Source: CBDCYS01 sp965226245 (lineage in GTDB: Bacteria; Acidobacteriota; Terriglobia; Bryobacterales; UBA6623). From it: DNA of 64,000 nucleotides. Every line of letters starts with the position of its first letter. The stretch's first letter is position 1. The stretch spans positions 1 to 64,000 of the forward strand of contig CBDDCL010000012.1 of assembly GCA_965226245.1 (NCBI GenBank), read 5' to 3'. The translations under genes were made by a program, and so were the position numbers. This document shows, in pieces, positions 45,290 through 54,133 of this stretch. Below the pieces are notes generated by a model. The model did not search any database. It was not told where the DNA came from and worked only from the letters and a program-made list of their open reading frames with translations.

Positions 45290-46400
45290 GGCGCTGTTGC
45301 ATGATTCAACTGCGGCGCGAGTGGGGGCGCTTTTCCAACTTCTCGTTCAGGACACCACAGCGCAGGATTTCGGCCTACCCAGCTCGGCCATCCGGTTGAG
45401 GATGTGACACCCGATCGCAACTTCTCTCCTTTGTGCCTTGCCGTGCCTCGCCTTCAATCCGCCTCCGAGCACGGACTTGTATCGGAAGAAGCTGTTTTCA
45501 ACGCGCGCCTGCTGTCGGTAGCCCGACTCCTTCTGCCACTCTCGTCGCCCGACCTGGCGAATCCTCTCAAGAGCCGTGTCACGCTGCGCCCAGGGGCCGT
45601 CCGTTGGCCCCGCCGACACCGCAGAGCGACGAGGGGGAATCACAATCACGACGTTCTCTGTACCGGCCGCGCTGAGTTGATCGTAGACTGACCTGTGGTC
45701 GTAGGCTCCGTCTGCGGTGAAACGCCGGCTGGGAACCTCGATTGTGTCGAGAAGAGCAGGGAGTGTGGAGGCGTCGTCCCGGCTGCTCGCTGTGAGTTCG
45801 GCCGCCACAATGAACCCCTCGGCATCCACCCCGATGTGCAGCTTCCGCCAATCCCGGCGTTTCTTTGATGCCTTGTGCTTGTGCGCGTTCCATTCGCCGC
45901 AACCCAGAATCTTCAGCCCTGTGGAATCGACGATCAAGTCGATCGGGCCATCGTAGGATCGGGTCAGGGGCGGCACCGCAACGATTTGGTTCCGGCGCGA
46001 GAGTGTGGTCCGGGGCCTTGAGGTTGAGGCCCATCAAGCGGAGCAGCGAGTCCAGGAACCCCTCGGTCTGGCGGAGCGGCAGGCTGAAGACGACCCGCAG
46101 CGTCAACGCGGTCCGGACCGCGAGGTTCGAGTACCGCCGCTGGCCTCCGCGAAGACCGTTCTTCGGTGGTACCCACGCGGCAATTGCATCCTCGCTCAGC
46201 CAGATCGTGACGTCGCCGCGGCTCCTGAGGCCACGCTCGTACTCCCTCCAGTTCCGGATTCTGTACTTCTTCTTGTACTGGCGGTTGACTCGGCTCGACT
46301 TCGCTGCGACCACGACGTTACCCCCCCCGATCTCTATGATGGACTGGACCCCACCCCCGCCGCTAGCGTGCTCGCTTACACCGATTCATGCACCAACGCC
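45290..46400 (-). mobile_element. IS5-family element
   Basis: GGCGCTGTTGCATGATTC (45290-45307) at the left and GATTCATGCACCAACGCC (46383-46400) at the right are inverted repeats at about 15 of 18 positions, and bound 1111 bp with a single minus-strand transposase, the size of an IS5 element. I see no clear target-site duplication. Confidence 0.65.
45347..46313 (-). pseudogene. IS5-family transposase, frameshifted
   Basis: The first frame (46313 down to about 45995) encodes the N-terminal part: RNWREYERGLRSRGDVTIWL, then LTLRVVFSLPLRQTEGFLDSL. The second frame (about 45990 to 45347) carries the DDE core: PIDLIVDSTGLKILGCGEW, RFTADGAYDHRSVYD and ARVENSFFRYKSVLGGGL. A one-base shift lies near 45990. 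The two frames match one 320-aa IS5 transposase, which is therefore probably inactive. Confidence 0.8.
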
Positions 46401-46774
46401 ACAATGGCAGCTCACTCTGCAGCATCGTTTCGCTCGATGTTGGCAGCGTGACGTTGAAGTAGGGTAATAATCGTGTCTACAACATGAAGTTGGGGCACGC
46501 CGTAGGGGTGGATTAAGTGTCATTCGGTCGTGACGATTCTCGTGGGGAGGGACCACCGACGCGTGTTGCACAGGGACAACCTGTGAGGTTCCACAGCTCT
46601 GCTCAATTCTCTCACGTCCCAAGAAAAAAACTACGGGGACGAGCGGCTGGCACACTCGTCCTGCCCGGCGGTCAATACGTCGTACAGTCTGACTTCGGCT
46701 TCCGCCACGACGTGCCGAATCCCACGGAAGGGAACTTTATCTTCTACGCATACCTCCGCGGCCACCGGTTGGTT
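46401..46774. other. Region between IS5 and broken repA, no clear gene
   Basis: Open frames on both strands lack starts or recognisable domains. The plus-strand phrase GGQYVVQSDFGFRHDVP (46665-46715) is a weak protein-like stretch, and the repA frame seems to end by a stop at 46775 rather than continue here. Confidence 0.35.
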
Positions 46775-47495
46775 TCAGAGGTAGAGATCAAGGCCCAGGG
46801 AGGACCGTTTGAGCGCCGTGAGGGTGTTCATGTCGAGTGGCACCGGGTGCTGAATGATTTCGTTGAAAAAATCCTCGCCGAGTTCGATCTTGCTCTCCCA
46901 CAGCACCCGCTCGTCGGGCCGCTTGGGGTTCCACCAAAACTCCCCCCGATCGGCGATGTGGGAGGCAATGAACTGCTTGCCGTGCTCGTCTTCGTAGATC
47001 AACTGGACACTGGCGCTAAAGAGCCGATCCCATTTGGTTGCGGAGCCGCGTTTGAACGCCACCGCGTCCGCCGCTGTTGTGGTAGATGCCGAGCGTTCGC
47101 ATGAACTCGGCCAGCGAACGACCCAGAACCAGCTCGCGGCTTTGGGTCTTCACCACTTCGGTGCACACCCAGGCGAGCAGCAAGCGGGGGAAGTTGCCAA
47201 AGGGAAGCTTAGTCTCCGGCCCGGCCTGCATGTAGAGCCGGTAAGGGCCGTTGACACGCTTGTACTGAAGCTGGTTGCCGGGGTTGGTGCGGGGCAGGGA
47301 GCACAACACCAGCATCCGCGCCAGGAAGCCCGTCTCCGGGTCCGCTTCGCTGGCCCCGACCAATTGGTTTACCTGATCGGCAACGGTGAAGCCCCGCCGC
47401 GCCGGTGGTGGGGTTTCGCGGAGCGCCTGGATGGGGCCGCCCAGATCGGCCAAGGCTTCCCCGATGGGAACCAACTCGCCACGTTTACGCTGCAT
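46775..47495 (-). pseudogene. repA: Plasmid RepA (RepA_C type), broken
   Basis: Two overlapping minus-strand frames make one RepA. The N-terminal frame runs from ATG 47495: MQRKRGELVPIGEALADLGGP, then FLARMLVLCSLPRTNPG and LAEFMRTLGIYHNSGGRGG. The second runs to 46775: RLFSASVQLIYEDEHGK, EFWWNPKRPDERVLWESK, PLDMNTLTALKRSSLGLDLYL. They join by a frameshift near 47040. The end at LDLYL is early, since RepA of this group continues. A closely related start is repeated at 63880. It is a second, different replicon from the one at 4.5-6.3 kb. Confidence 0.7.
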
Positions 47496-47562
47496 GGCTT
47501 CTCATTCTCCCATGATGGCCGGACAAAAGCGGACTCTGAGAAAGACAGAAAAACCGAAGCCC

Positions 47563-47775
47563 TCAGAGGTTTCCATCTACAGGTGCCGCTGATTCTCCCC
47601 ATAGGCTCAACTGCTCGTTCTTGAACTGTTCGATGACGTGGTGCTTGCGCTTGGCTTCACGGGCGGCTTGATATACAGGGTAGTCTTGAAGTTTGGTCTG
47701 AATCACGGCCTTGCGCTGAGCGACTGACAGCCTAGCGGGTTTGCGAAAAGGAAGGGGAATCTGTTGATCAGTCAT
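47563..47775 (-). CDS. Small hypothetical protein upstream of repA
   Basis: A 70-aa basic protein from ATG 47775 (MTDQQIPLPFRKPARLSVAQRK, then a Lys/Arg/Gln-rich helix). It ends about 70 bp before the broken repA and could be a plasmid copy-control or auxiliary protein. No family recognised. Confidence 0.4.
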   Translation of the reverse strand: MTDQQIPLPFRKPARLSVAQRKAVIQTKLQDYPVYQAAREAKRKHHVIEQFKNEQLSLWGESAAPVDGNL

Positions 47776-47800
47776 GTCGTTCCAGAATTTCCGTGACCCT

Positions 47801-47945
47801 TCAACGGTACACCTTGTCACGGCTTTCGACCCTCACCACGAGCACACGCAAAGCGGCGTCCTCGATGCGGGCGATGACGCGGTAATCGCCTATCCGGTAC
47901 TTCCAGAACTCGCCCAGCTTGGAACCCTTGAGGGCCTCCCCGATG
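47801..47945 (-). pseudogene. RelE-type toxin, C-terminal fragment
   Basis: The minus strand reads IGEALKGSKLGEFWKYRIGDYRVIARIEDAA, then a beta-strand end with RVESRDKVYR and a stop at 47801. This is the second half of a RelE-family toxin. No start or first half is visible upstream. Confidence 0.65.
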
Positions 47946-47983
47946 CTAATGACAGCCTCTCTTCTCCTCGATGTCTCTCCTTG

Positions 47984-50266
47984 TCAAAGAAGACAGCCGA
48001 CTAGCGACAGAGTCCGTTTTACATACCCTTGCAGCTCCGTGTCGTCGATCGGCTCCGTTGCGGCGTTTGGGTTTTCTGCATGGTGGTAGCGGCGGCAGTA
48101 CATGTTCAGCTCGTCGAAATCGTCGACAATCGGGTAGAGGGAATGCGCTGCGCCTGCAGTGCGGATCTTTCCAACAATACTGCCCATCATCTCCTGCTCC
48201 CCGAATTGAGTAGGGTATAAATTCCGGCAATACCCCTCCAGTAACGGTCGCAGCTTCTGAATAACGTCCATCGGTATGCCTTTACCTAAAGAGAAGAACC
48301 TTTGCAGCGTGTCAATATCTGCCCGGTACCGGGCCTGCACCGCCTTTTCGATATCCCATTCCGCGATCGTAGTGTTCTCCTCACCGACCCGCGCGAGCTG
48401 CAGCGTCTTCCGTTCGGCTCCAGGAACCATGTCCCATAGCAGTTTCAGGAACCCGGAATCATGCGACAGCAGGACGACTTGCGCGCATCTCTCTCCCCAC
48501 TTGTGAACCTGATGGATCGTGTGATTCCTCCGGAAACTGTCCAGACTTGTGAAGGGATCATCGAAGACGACGACCTTTCCGGCGCGCCCTGCATCCTGTT
48601 CCAGTTCCGCCAAGAAGAATGCTAGCGCCAGGGTACTCCTGTCGCCCGCACTGAGCGTGTTCCTGAAGCTCGGTCTGTCTGCCGGCGTCGCCGCATCCCC
48701 GAGATCCACGGCGTTTTGATTGATGACAATTTGATAGCTCGTGCTTGGCGTCCCGCCCCGGTAACTGTGCGTCGGTGTCGTGATTCTAAAACCAGCGTTT
48801 ATCCGCTCTAGGTAACGGTTGATGCTTTGGCCGTATTGGGTGATGACACGCCGCGTATGGTCGTCTAGCTGCTCGCGCGTTTGAGCTTTCTCATCGGTGA
48901 GAGTGGTCTTGTCGCCCTGCAAGCGTTTATCGGTGGCACATAGCCCCCGGACTTCATCGGTATGGCACGCCTTCTGGGCCTTCAACCTGGCCAGCGCAGT
49001 CTCGACGTCGCTCACATTCGCCGTCTGCGTCTCCCGCTTCCTCGCTTCAATGACGGCGTTCGCCGCCGCGACTGCGGCATTGTATGCTCCCAATGATGCG
49101 CGCAGCGCCTCGAACCCGTCGAGTGCTTGCGTAAAGTCCTCGTCCGGGGCCACGGCATCGAGCGGCGTTCCGCTCTTGGTTTGGAGCAGTGACTGTGCGG
49201 CTTGCCGGAGCGCCGTCATTGCGTCCACTACCCTGCCAGCTTCCGGCAGGCTCGGCGCCGCAAGAGTGCAATACTGCTGCCAGAATTCTAAACCGCCGCT
49301 GTTCTGTAAAAGCGCTTGTTCGATTCCCGTCGTTACACGCTCACCGATAGCTCCCTCCACCTGTTTGCCCAAGTCCGTCACTTCGTCCCGCAGCGCGTGG
49401 TATTCTCTGCTGAAAAACTCCCTGTACGCTTGGATCAACTCGACGCCACTCAGCTGTTGGCCGCAGAAAGGGCATGAGTCCTTCGAGGCATACTGGAGGC
49501 CTTCGGTGAGCCACGCCTCTCCGTGCACCTGCATTCCATGCCTGGCGATATGTTCCTCCACGCGCCGCTCGGCATCCTTCGCTACGTTCGCAAAGGTTTT
49601 CCCGAGAAGTTCCGCGAAGGCCGTTGGGAAAACCGGCACCGCCACCGCCGCAAGCACGGCCCGTTGCTGAAGCTGCGCCGCGCGCTGCACGGCCTGAAGC
49701 TCTTGTTCTTTCTCCGCAATCTTCGCATCGATCGCCGCGTCCTCCGGCAGGGCCATGAAAGCCCTAACAGTCATGCCGGCTGGCACATGCCGCTGCATCC
49801 GCGTCCGGTTATCCTTGATTTCCGTGTTCTTGGCCTTGATCTGGCCGGCCAGGGCATTCAGCCTTCCGGCCAGCGTCACGCCAGGCGCGCCAATGATGAC
49901 ACGGTACAGGTTGCGCCTGTGCTCCGTATCGATTACGTCCCCGGCAAACACGTTCTCGCTGACATAGACCCCGTCGAATAACGCTATGTCAGGGAAGGCG
50001 GAGCTCCACGCCCCTTTACGGAACGTGGTGTTCCCGTTGTCGAGAAGAAGCTGGACTTCAGGCGGCTCTATGCTTCCGAGCGTCTTCCGGCCAATGATAA
50101 AAGCGGGTGTATTTGTGAACAGCGAACGGAGGATCGCGCAAAGCGTCGTCTTACCGCGGCCGTTCTCGGCGAAGACGAGGGTAAACCGGCGAAACGTTAC
50201 GTCTCCCATAGCGTCGCAGTTCTGGAACCGGCCCACGTTCTTGATCGAAATTATCCGCTGCAGCAC
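47984..50266 (-). CDS. Rad50/RloC-like zinc-hook ATPase, possible anticodon nuclease
   Basis: A 760-aa protein. Walker A AENGRGKTTL is at about residues 33-42, and the Rad50-like zinc hook CPFC lies near residue 265 within long helical regions. The ABC signature-like stretch LSAGDRSTLALAFFLAELE comes before Walker B KVVVFDDPFTSLD. The N- and C-terminal layout resembles the RloC family, which couples a Rad50-type sensor to an anticodon nuclease. An RxxxE motif (LRPLLEGYCR near 680) and downstream His (for example AAHSLY or RYHH) could form the nuclease triad; that is inference. It lies 2 kb from other defence genes and 89 nt downstream of the XRE-type gene on the same strand. Confidence 0.75.
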   Translation of the reverse strand: MLQRIISIKNVGRFQNCDAMGDVTFRRFTLVFAENGRGKTTLCAILRSLFTNTPAFIIGRKTLGSIEPPEVQLLLDNGNTTFRKGAWSSAFPDIALFDGVYVSENVFAGDVIDTEHRRNLYRVIIGAPGVTLAGRLNALAGQIKAKNTEIKDNRTRMQRHVPAGMTVRAFMALPEDAAIDAKIAEKEQELQAVQRAAQLQQRAVLAAVAVPVFPTAFAELLGKTFANVAKDAERRVEEHIARHGMQVHGEAWLTEGLQYASKDSCPFCGQQLSGVELIQAYREFFSREYHALRDEVTDLGKQVEGAIGERVTTGIEQALLQNSGGLEFWQQYCTLAAPSLPEAGRVVDAMTALRQAAQSLLQTKSGTPLDAVAPDEDFTQALDGFEALRASLGAYNAAVAAANAVIEARKRETQTANVSDVETALARLKAQKACHTDEVRGLCATDKRLQGDKTTLTDEKAQTREQLDDHTRRVITQYGQSINRYLERINAGFRITTPTHSYRGGTPSTSYQIVINQNAVDLGDAATPADRPSFRNTLSAGDRSTLALAFFLAELEQDAGRAGKVVVFDDPFTSLDSFRRNHTIHQVHKWGERCAQVVLLSHDSGFLKLLWDMVPGAERKTLQLARVGEENTTIAEWDIEKAVQARYRADIDTLQRFFSLGKGIPMDVIQKLRPLLEGYCRNLYPTQFGEQEMMGSIVGKIRTAGAAHSLYPIVDDFDELNMYCRRYHHAENPNAATEPIDDTELQGYVKRTLSLVGCLL

Positions 50267-50355
50267 CTTGTTGTTTCCTCGATTCCCTAACTAGCAGCAG
50301 GGCATGACCAGCCGTGCGCCTGTCCGCGAACTCGCGCGTTTCTGCGTCCCGCTTC

Positions 50356-50634
50356 TTACACCAACTCGATCGTCACACGTCGCCCGACCATCGCCGCTGC
50401 CCGTTGCAGGCTCCCGAGCGTAATGTCGTTCTTCGGGTCGAGCAATCGGTCCACCTGTGAGCGGCTCGTCTTCAGCAGCGTGGCCATTTTGTTCTTTGAG
50501 ATTTTCTGCTTCTTCATCGCCTCGGCAAGCTGCCACGCGACGACCTCCTTGACCGCCTGCTCCTGCGTCTCCTCGAAGATGCCCTCCTCCTTGAGGAAGT
50601 CAGCAATGGTCGATCCCATATGCTTCTTGCTCAT
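50356..50634 (-). CDS. XRE-type HTH protein (antitoxin-like)
   Basis: A 92-aa protein from ATG 50634. The C-terminal region KISKNKMATLLKTSRSQVDRLLDPKNDITLGSLQRAAAMVG is a lambda-repressor-type helix-turn-helix. It resembles antitoxins that normally follow a RelE/HigB toxin gene; no toxin is present upstream, since an SMC-type remnant ends at 50682. It may therefore regulate the RloC-like gene that follows, or be an orphan. Confidence 0.7.
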   Translation of the reverse strand: MSKKHMGSTIADFLKEEGIFEETQEQAVKEVVAWQLAEAMKKQKISKNKMATLLKTSRSQVDRLLDPKNDITLGSLQRAAAMVGRRVTIELV

Positions 50635-50681
50635 CGTTCCAACTCCTTCGTACTCCAGACACCGTTCCGGAGCGTGGGCTG

Positions 50682-51145
50682 TCAAGCAGGTTCCAATGCG
50701 CTCGTTCGCCCATCTGCCAAGCGCCGGATGGGCGCTCCGAATTGGCGCCAATCTCTTGGGCGACAGGTCAAGATCAAGACCTGAACAGTCTGCGCCGCCT
50801 TACGCAGGGCAAGCTGCATGCGCTCGAAGCGATCATCGTCGGCATAGACCAACGCATCATCGAGAATAACCGCTGCTGGATAGCCTTTTCCCCGCAGATA
50901 GACCGCAAACGCAAGCCGCACAAGAATCGATAGCTGTTCACGCGTGCCGATGCTCAAGACCTCGTATGGCTCCTCTCGACCATCACGCGCAACACCTACA
51001 ATCTCCAGCGTTTCCTCGTCAAGCGTGACGCGCGTCTCGGGCAGCAGCAGTCTCAGGAACGGGCCAACGCGCTTTAGAACCGGTTCGAGGAAGGCCTCCT
51101 TGGCATCACGTTCGGCACCGCTCAGGGCTGCGGTCAGCAGATCTC
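50682..51145 (-). pseudogene. SMC/SbcC-type ATPase, C-terminal fragment
   Basis: The minus strand encodes about 150 residues of an ABC-type head: AFLEPVLKRVGPFLRLLLPE, the signature region IGTREQLSILVRLAFAVYL, and Walker B AVILDDALVYADDDRFERM. It resembles the C-terminus of the complete gene at 51515-54133 but is not the same sequence. The N-terminal 700 residues are missing, and the similarity fades toward the Tn3-like end at 51233. Confidence 0.7.
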
Positions 51146-51232
51146 CTCTTGTAGTTAATCGGTGACAGGTAGCCGAGTGACGAGTGGCGACGATGCGGAT
51201 TGTACCAAGCTTCTCACCTGGTTTGTCTAATA

Positions 51233-51270
51233 GGGGTTCCGACAGTAACGGAGCAAAATCGCACGTTAAG
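51233..51270 (+). mobile_element. Tn3-family terminal inverted repeat (one end)
   Basis: 38 bp beginning GGGGTTCCGACAGTAACGG and ending CGCACGTTAAG. The length and ends match the Tn3-family 38-bp repeats, which begin GGGG and end in CACGTTAAG. The orientation puts the transposon interior to the right, where a resolvase-like fragment follows within 20 bp. I found no second copy in the window and no clear duplication. Confidence 0.7.
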
Positions 51271-51288
51271 GGCCGCTCTTGGGACCTC

Positions 51289-51480
51289 CTAGCGAGCCAG
51301 GACCTGTCGCCCTCGGTTTCTCAAGGAACCATCTGGCGCTACGTAGCGGTAGATCGTCGCCTTGGTTACGCCTAGCTCTAGGCATAGCTCGCTGACCTTC
51401 GTGTCGCGCTGCGCTACTCGGATCCCAAGTCGACGGCGTGAACGCCTTGCGGGACAGGCGGGAGGTTCGGTAAAGCGCAC
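51289..51480 (-). pseudogene. Serine recombinase, C-terminal HTH fragment
   Basis: The frame reads VSELCLELGVTKATIYRYVAPDGSLRNRG, the Hin-type helix-turn-helix at the end of serine resolvases and invertases. The catalytic domain is absent on this side. A fragment that fits the preceding part lies at 55636-55758, with the SbcCD-like pair in between. Confidence 0.7.
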
Positions 51481-51514
51481 TCGAAAATCTGGAGGTGGCC
51501 ATCATTATTGCGCT

Positions 51515-54133
51515 TCAGTGCGCGGCCTCCAGAGTCGGATTTGCCGGCGCGATATCGAGGCCACGACCTCCCAGATCGCGGAAGGCCTTCTGGCGACAAG
51601 AAAACACGATGATCTGAAGATCCTTCGCTTGGCGCGTTAAAGCATCAAACATCCGCTCGATACGGTCGTCATCCGTGTAGACGATCGCGTCGTCGAGAAT
51701 AACGGGCGCGGGCGCGCCAGCATTGGCCAGCATACGGGCGAAAGCAAGCCGGACGAGCAGCGTGATCTGCTCCTGCGTGCCGGCCGAGAGGATGTCGAAA
51801 TCCTCCTCCGTGTCCGCCCGCACCAAGGCCGTCGGCAGCACTTTCTCCGCATCGAAGCGGAGATCGGCCTCCGGCCAGAGGATCCGCAGAAGCGGCCCGA
51901 GTTCCTTCAGTACGGGTTCAACATAGCGGTCTCGGGCGGACGCGCGGGCGCTTTCCAGAGCTGCGTCGAGCTTCTTCAGGACAGCGACCTCGAAATTGAG
52001 TTCATAAAGCGCACACTGTGCCGCTTTCAGACGTACGTCGACATCGGCCAGTTCTTCGTCCACCGCCTCGCCGGCTTGAATTTCAATTGAGGTGTCGAGT
52101 TTCCCTAGCTCAAGGCGAATGCGCTGACGATCATCTTCAGCGCGCGTAACGATTGAGTGTGCCCTTTCGAGCGCAGCCGCTACGGTCTCCAGATTGGGCA
52201 CGGTCGCAGCAATCTCTTCGCGTTGTTGGATGGCCTCCGCCAGCTTGGCGTTAAGCTCGAAAAGTACCTTCCTGCGGCTGGTTCTCTCGGCTTCTGGGTT
52301 ATCAATCCCGTAAATAGTAGCCGTCGCACGGGCGACCCGTGCCTCGGTGCTTTCCACGGCTGCGGAAGCCCGTGCGGCTGTTTTCTCCGCATGTCCGAGT
52401 GCCGTGCGCGCGGCCTCAAGCTTGTCACGAGCGCTGGCGAGCACCTGTTCGGCTGCGTTGCCTGCTTCTTGCGCCTCGTCGGCAGTTGGGAGATCTTCCC
52501 CGCCGTCCATCTGTTCGGGAAGGGCTGCGATCTGCTCGCGCAGCGCGTCGATTCCTTTGGGTACAACACCGTGCAGCGCTGCTTCTGCATCGCGGTGGCG
52601 TGCCTCGGTTTCGCGTCTGCGCTGTGCAGATGCGCGTGCATCATTGATACTGTCCACGCTGGTGGCCGCAAGCGCTCGGGTGAAGTCCGCCTCGGCCGTC
52701 GCAAGGGTCTCACTGTCTGCCCTTCGGCCAGGGTGGACCGTCAGCTGGCCGATGCCTTCGATTTCCAGCCGCGCGCCGTCCGGAATCGCCGTCCGCTTGC
52801 CATCTTGAAGGGGTTTCCCGCCAAGAGAAATGCCGTCCGAGCGCCCAGCTGTGTAGGCCATGGTGATCGCCACGGCCTTGATGTCGCGCGTTCTGCGCAG
52901 GACACGCACGGTTTCATCCAGTGCCTCAAGGTCTGCGAGCACCTGATCGGAAAGTTCTGTTTTGGCATCGGCTGATGCCTGTTCGCCCTGCTGTCGTAGC
53001 TCCTCCGCTCTCTTAAGCTGCTCGATCAATTCTTGGCGGCGCTCGGTTGCCGTGGCAGCGGCTTGGGCGCGCATCACCTGCCGCAGCGTGTCTGAGGTTG
53101 CCTCGGCACGGTTGTTTGCCGTCTCATGGGCTTTTCCCGCATCCGACATCGCGGCTTCGGCCAAACGCTGCTGCTCAGTCGCGTGTACCTCTTGCTCCTT
53201 TGCGGTTTGATATGCCTCAGTGGCCTCGGCAGTCTCGGACAAAGCATTTTCCAAGGCTGTGAACCGTTCTTCGCCACGCTCCGCCTCGAGGCGTTTCGCA
53301 CGCTCAACGTCCTTCGCCCTTTCCAGCGCTTCGGCATGGCGGGACGCTTCCACATGTGCGGCTTCAGCCTCGGCAAGTCGCGCCTTGCGCTTCGCCTCTT
53401 CTTCTGGATACTCCAGCTCGGCGAGTTCCCGCCTGAGATCCCGGCGCCGTTCGAATTCGTCCTGCAAATAGCCTGACTTTGCCGCGAGTTCCCCGCGTTT
53501 CGCTTGAAGTGCGGCGACTTCGTCTTCTTTGTGCTTTAGAGGGCCATCCGATTTCGCACGGCCTGTCTTGGTTAGGTAACGCTCCAGTTCCTGCCGGCAC
53601 TTGTCCCGGGCCGCATCCATCTGCCGCCCGCCCGTCATGGCCTCGACCTCGCCGGCGACCGATGTCAGCAGATCCCGCCGGGCGAGGCACGCGGTGTCGC
53701 CGCCATCGAGGCCGGTTAGCCCCTGACGGACCCAGAGAAGCCCCGCCGGGCCGCCATCTTTCGGAGATTTCAAAGCCTCGGCAATCCAGGCCTCAGCGTC
53801 GTCAGCTTGTTTGATCAGGTGGCCGGAGGTCATGATCCGCGCGTCGCCGCTACGCCGACTGTTCCAGCGCTTCTCGATCCGATATATCCCGTCGGCGAGT
53901 TCAATCTCGACGGCGACCGACGGGTCGCCGCCTGCGTGCGGCACGAGACTCCTGATTTCCTTATCCCACGACTTCTTGTCCTTGAAAAAGACGGCATGCA
54001 GCGCGTCGAAGACGGTCGACTTGCCGCGCTCGTTCGGGGCCGAGAGGACGTTTAACCCATCGGCGATGCCGGTGATTTGGACAGGATCGATGAAACGGCG
54101 GACATTCTCGAGGCGGATTGCTCGGAGTTTCAT
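51515..54133 (-). CDS. SbcC-like SMC-type ATPase
   Basis: An 872-aa protein with an N-terminal P-loop (APNERGKST, residues 32-40), long charged coiled-coil arms (about 190-800, rich in Glu/Ala/Arg), and a C-terminal signature LSAGTQEQITLLVRLAF with Walker B APVILDDAIVYTDDDR. This is the SbcC/Rad50 plan, although shorter than E. coli SbcC. It overlaps the SbcD-like gene by 4 nt (ATGA), so the two form one operon and presumably one complex that opens and trims DNA ends. No zinc-hook CxxC is evident in the middle. Confidence 0.82.
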   Translation of the reverse strand: MKLRAIRLENVRRFIDPVQITGIADGLNVLSAPNERGKSTVFDALHAVFFKDKKSWDKEIRSLVPHAGGDPSVAVEIELADGIYRIEKRWNSRRSGDARIMTSGHLIKQADDAEAWIAEALKSPKDGGPAGLLWVRQGLTGLDGGDTACLARRDLLTSVAGEVEAMTGGRQMDAARDKCRQELERYLTKTGRAKSDGPLKHKEDEVAALQAKRGELAAKSGYLQDEFERRRDLRRELAELEYPEEEAKRKARLAEAEAAHVEASRHAEALERAKDVERAKRLEAERGEERFTALENALSETAEATEAYQTAKEQEVHATEQQRLAEAAMSDAGKAHETANNRAEATSDTLRQVMRAQAAATATERRQELIEQLKRAEELRQQGEQASADAKTELSDQVLADLEALDETVRVLRRTRDIKAVAITMAYTAGRSDGISLGGKPLQDGKRTAIPDGARLEIEGIGQLTVHPGRRADSETLATAEADFTRALAATSVDSINDARASAQRRRETEARHRDAEAALHGVVPKGIDALREQIAALPEQMDGGEDLPTADEAQEAGNAAEQVLASARDKLEAARTALGHAEKTAARASAAVESTEARVARATATIYGIDNPEAERTSRRKVLFELNAKLAEAIQQREEIAATVPNLETVAAALERAHSIVTRAEDDRQRIRLELGKLDTSIEIQAGEAVDEELADVDVRLKAAQCALYELNFEVAVLKKLDAALESARASARDRYVEPVLKELGPLLRILWPEADLRFDAEKVLPTALVRADTEEDFDILSAGTQEQITLLVRLAFARMLANAGAPAPVILDDAIVYTDDDRIERMFDALTRQAKDLQIIVFSCRQKAFRDLGGRGLDIAPANPTLEAAH

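Noticed and set aside
46517..47104. 195-aa plus-strand frame
   Set aside because: Mostly the shadow of the broken repA; only a short stretch looks protein-like and no start signal supports it.
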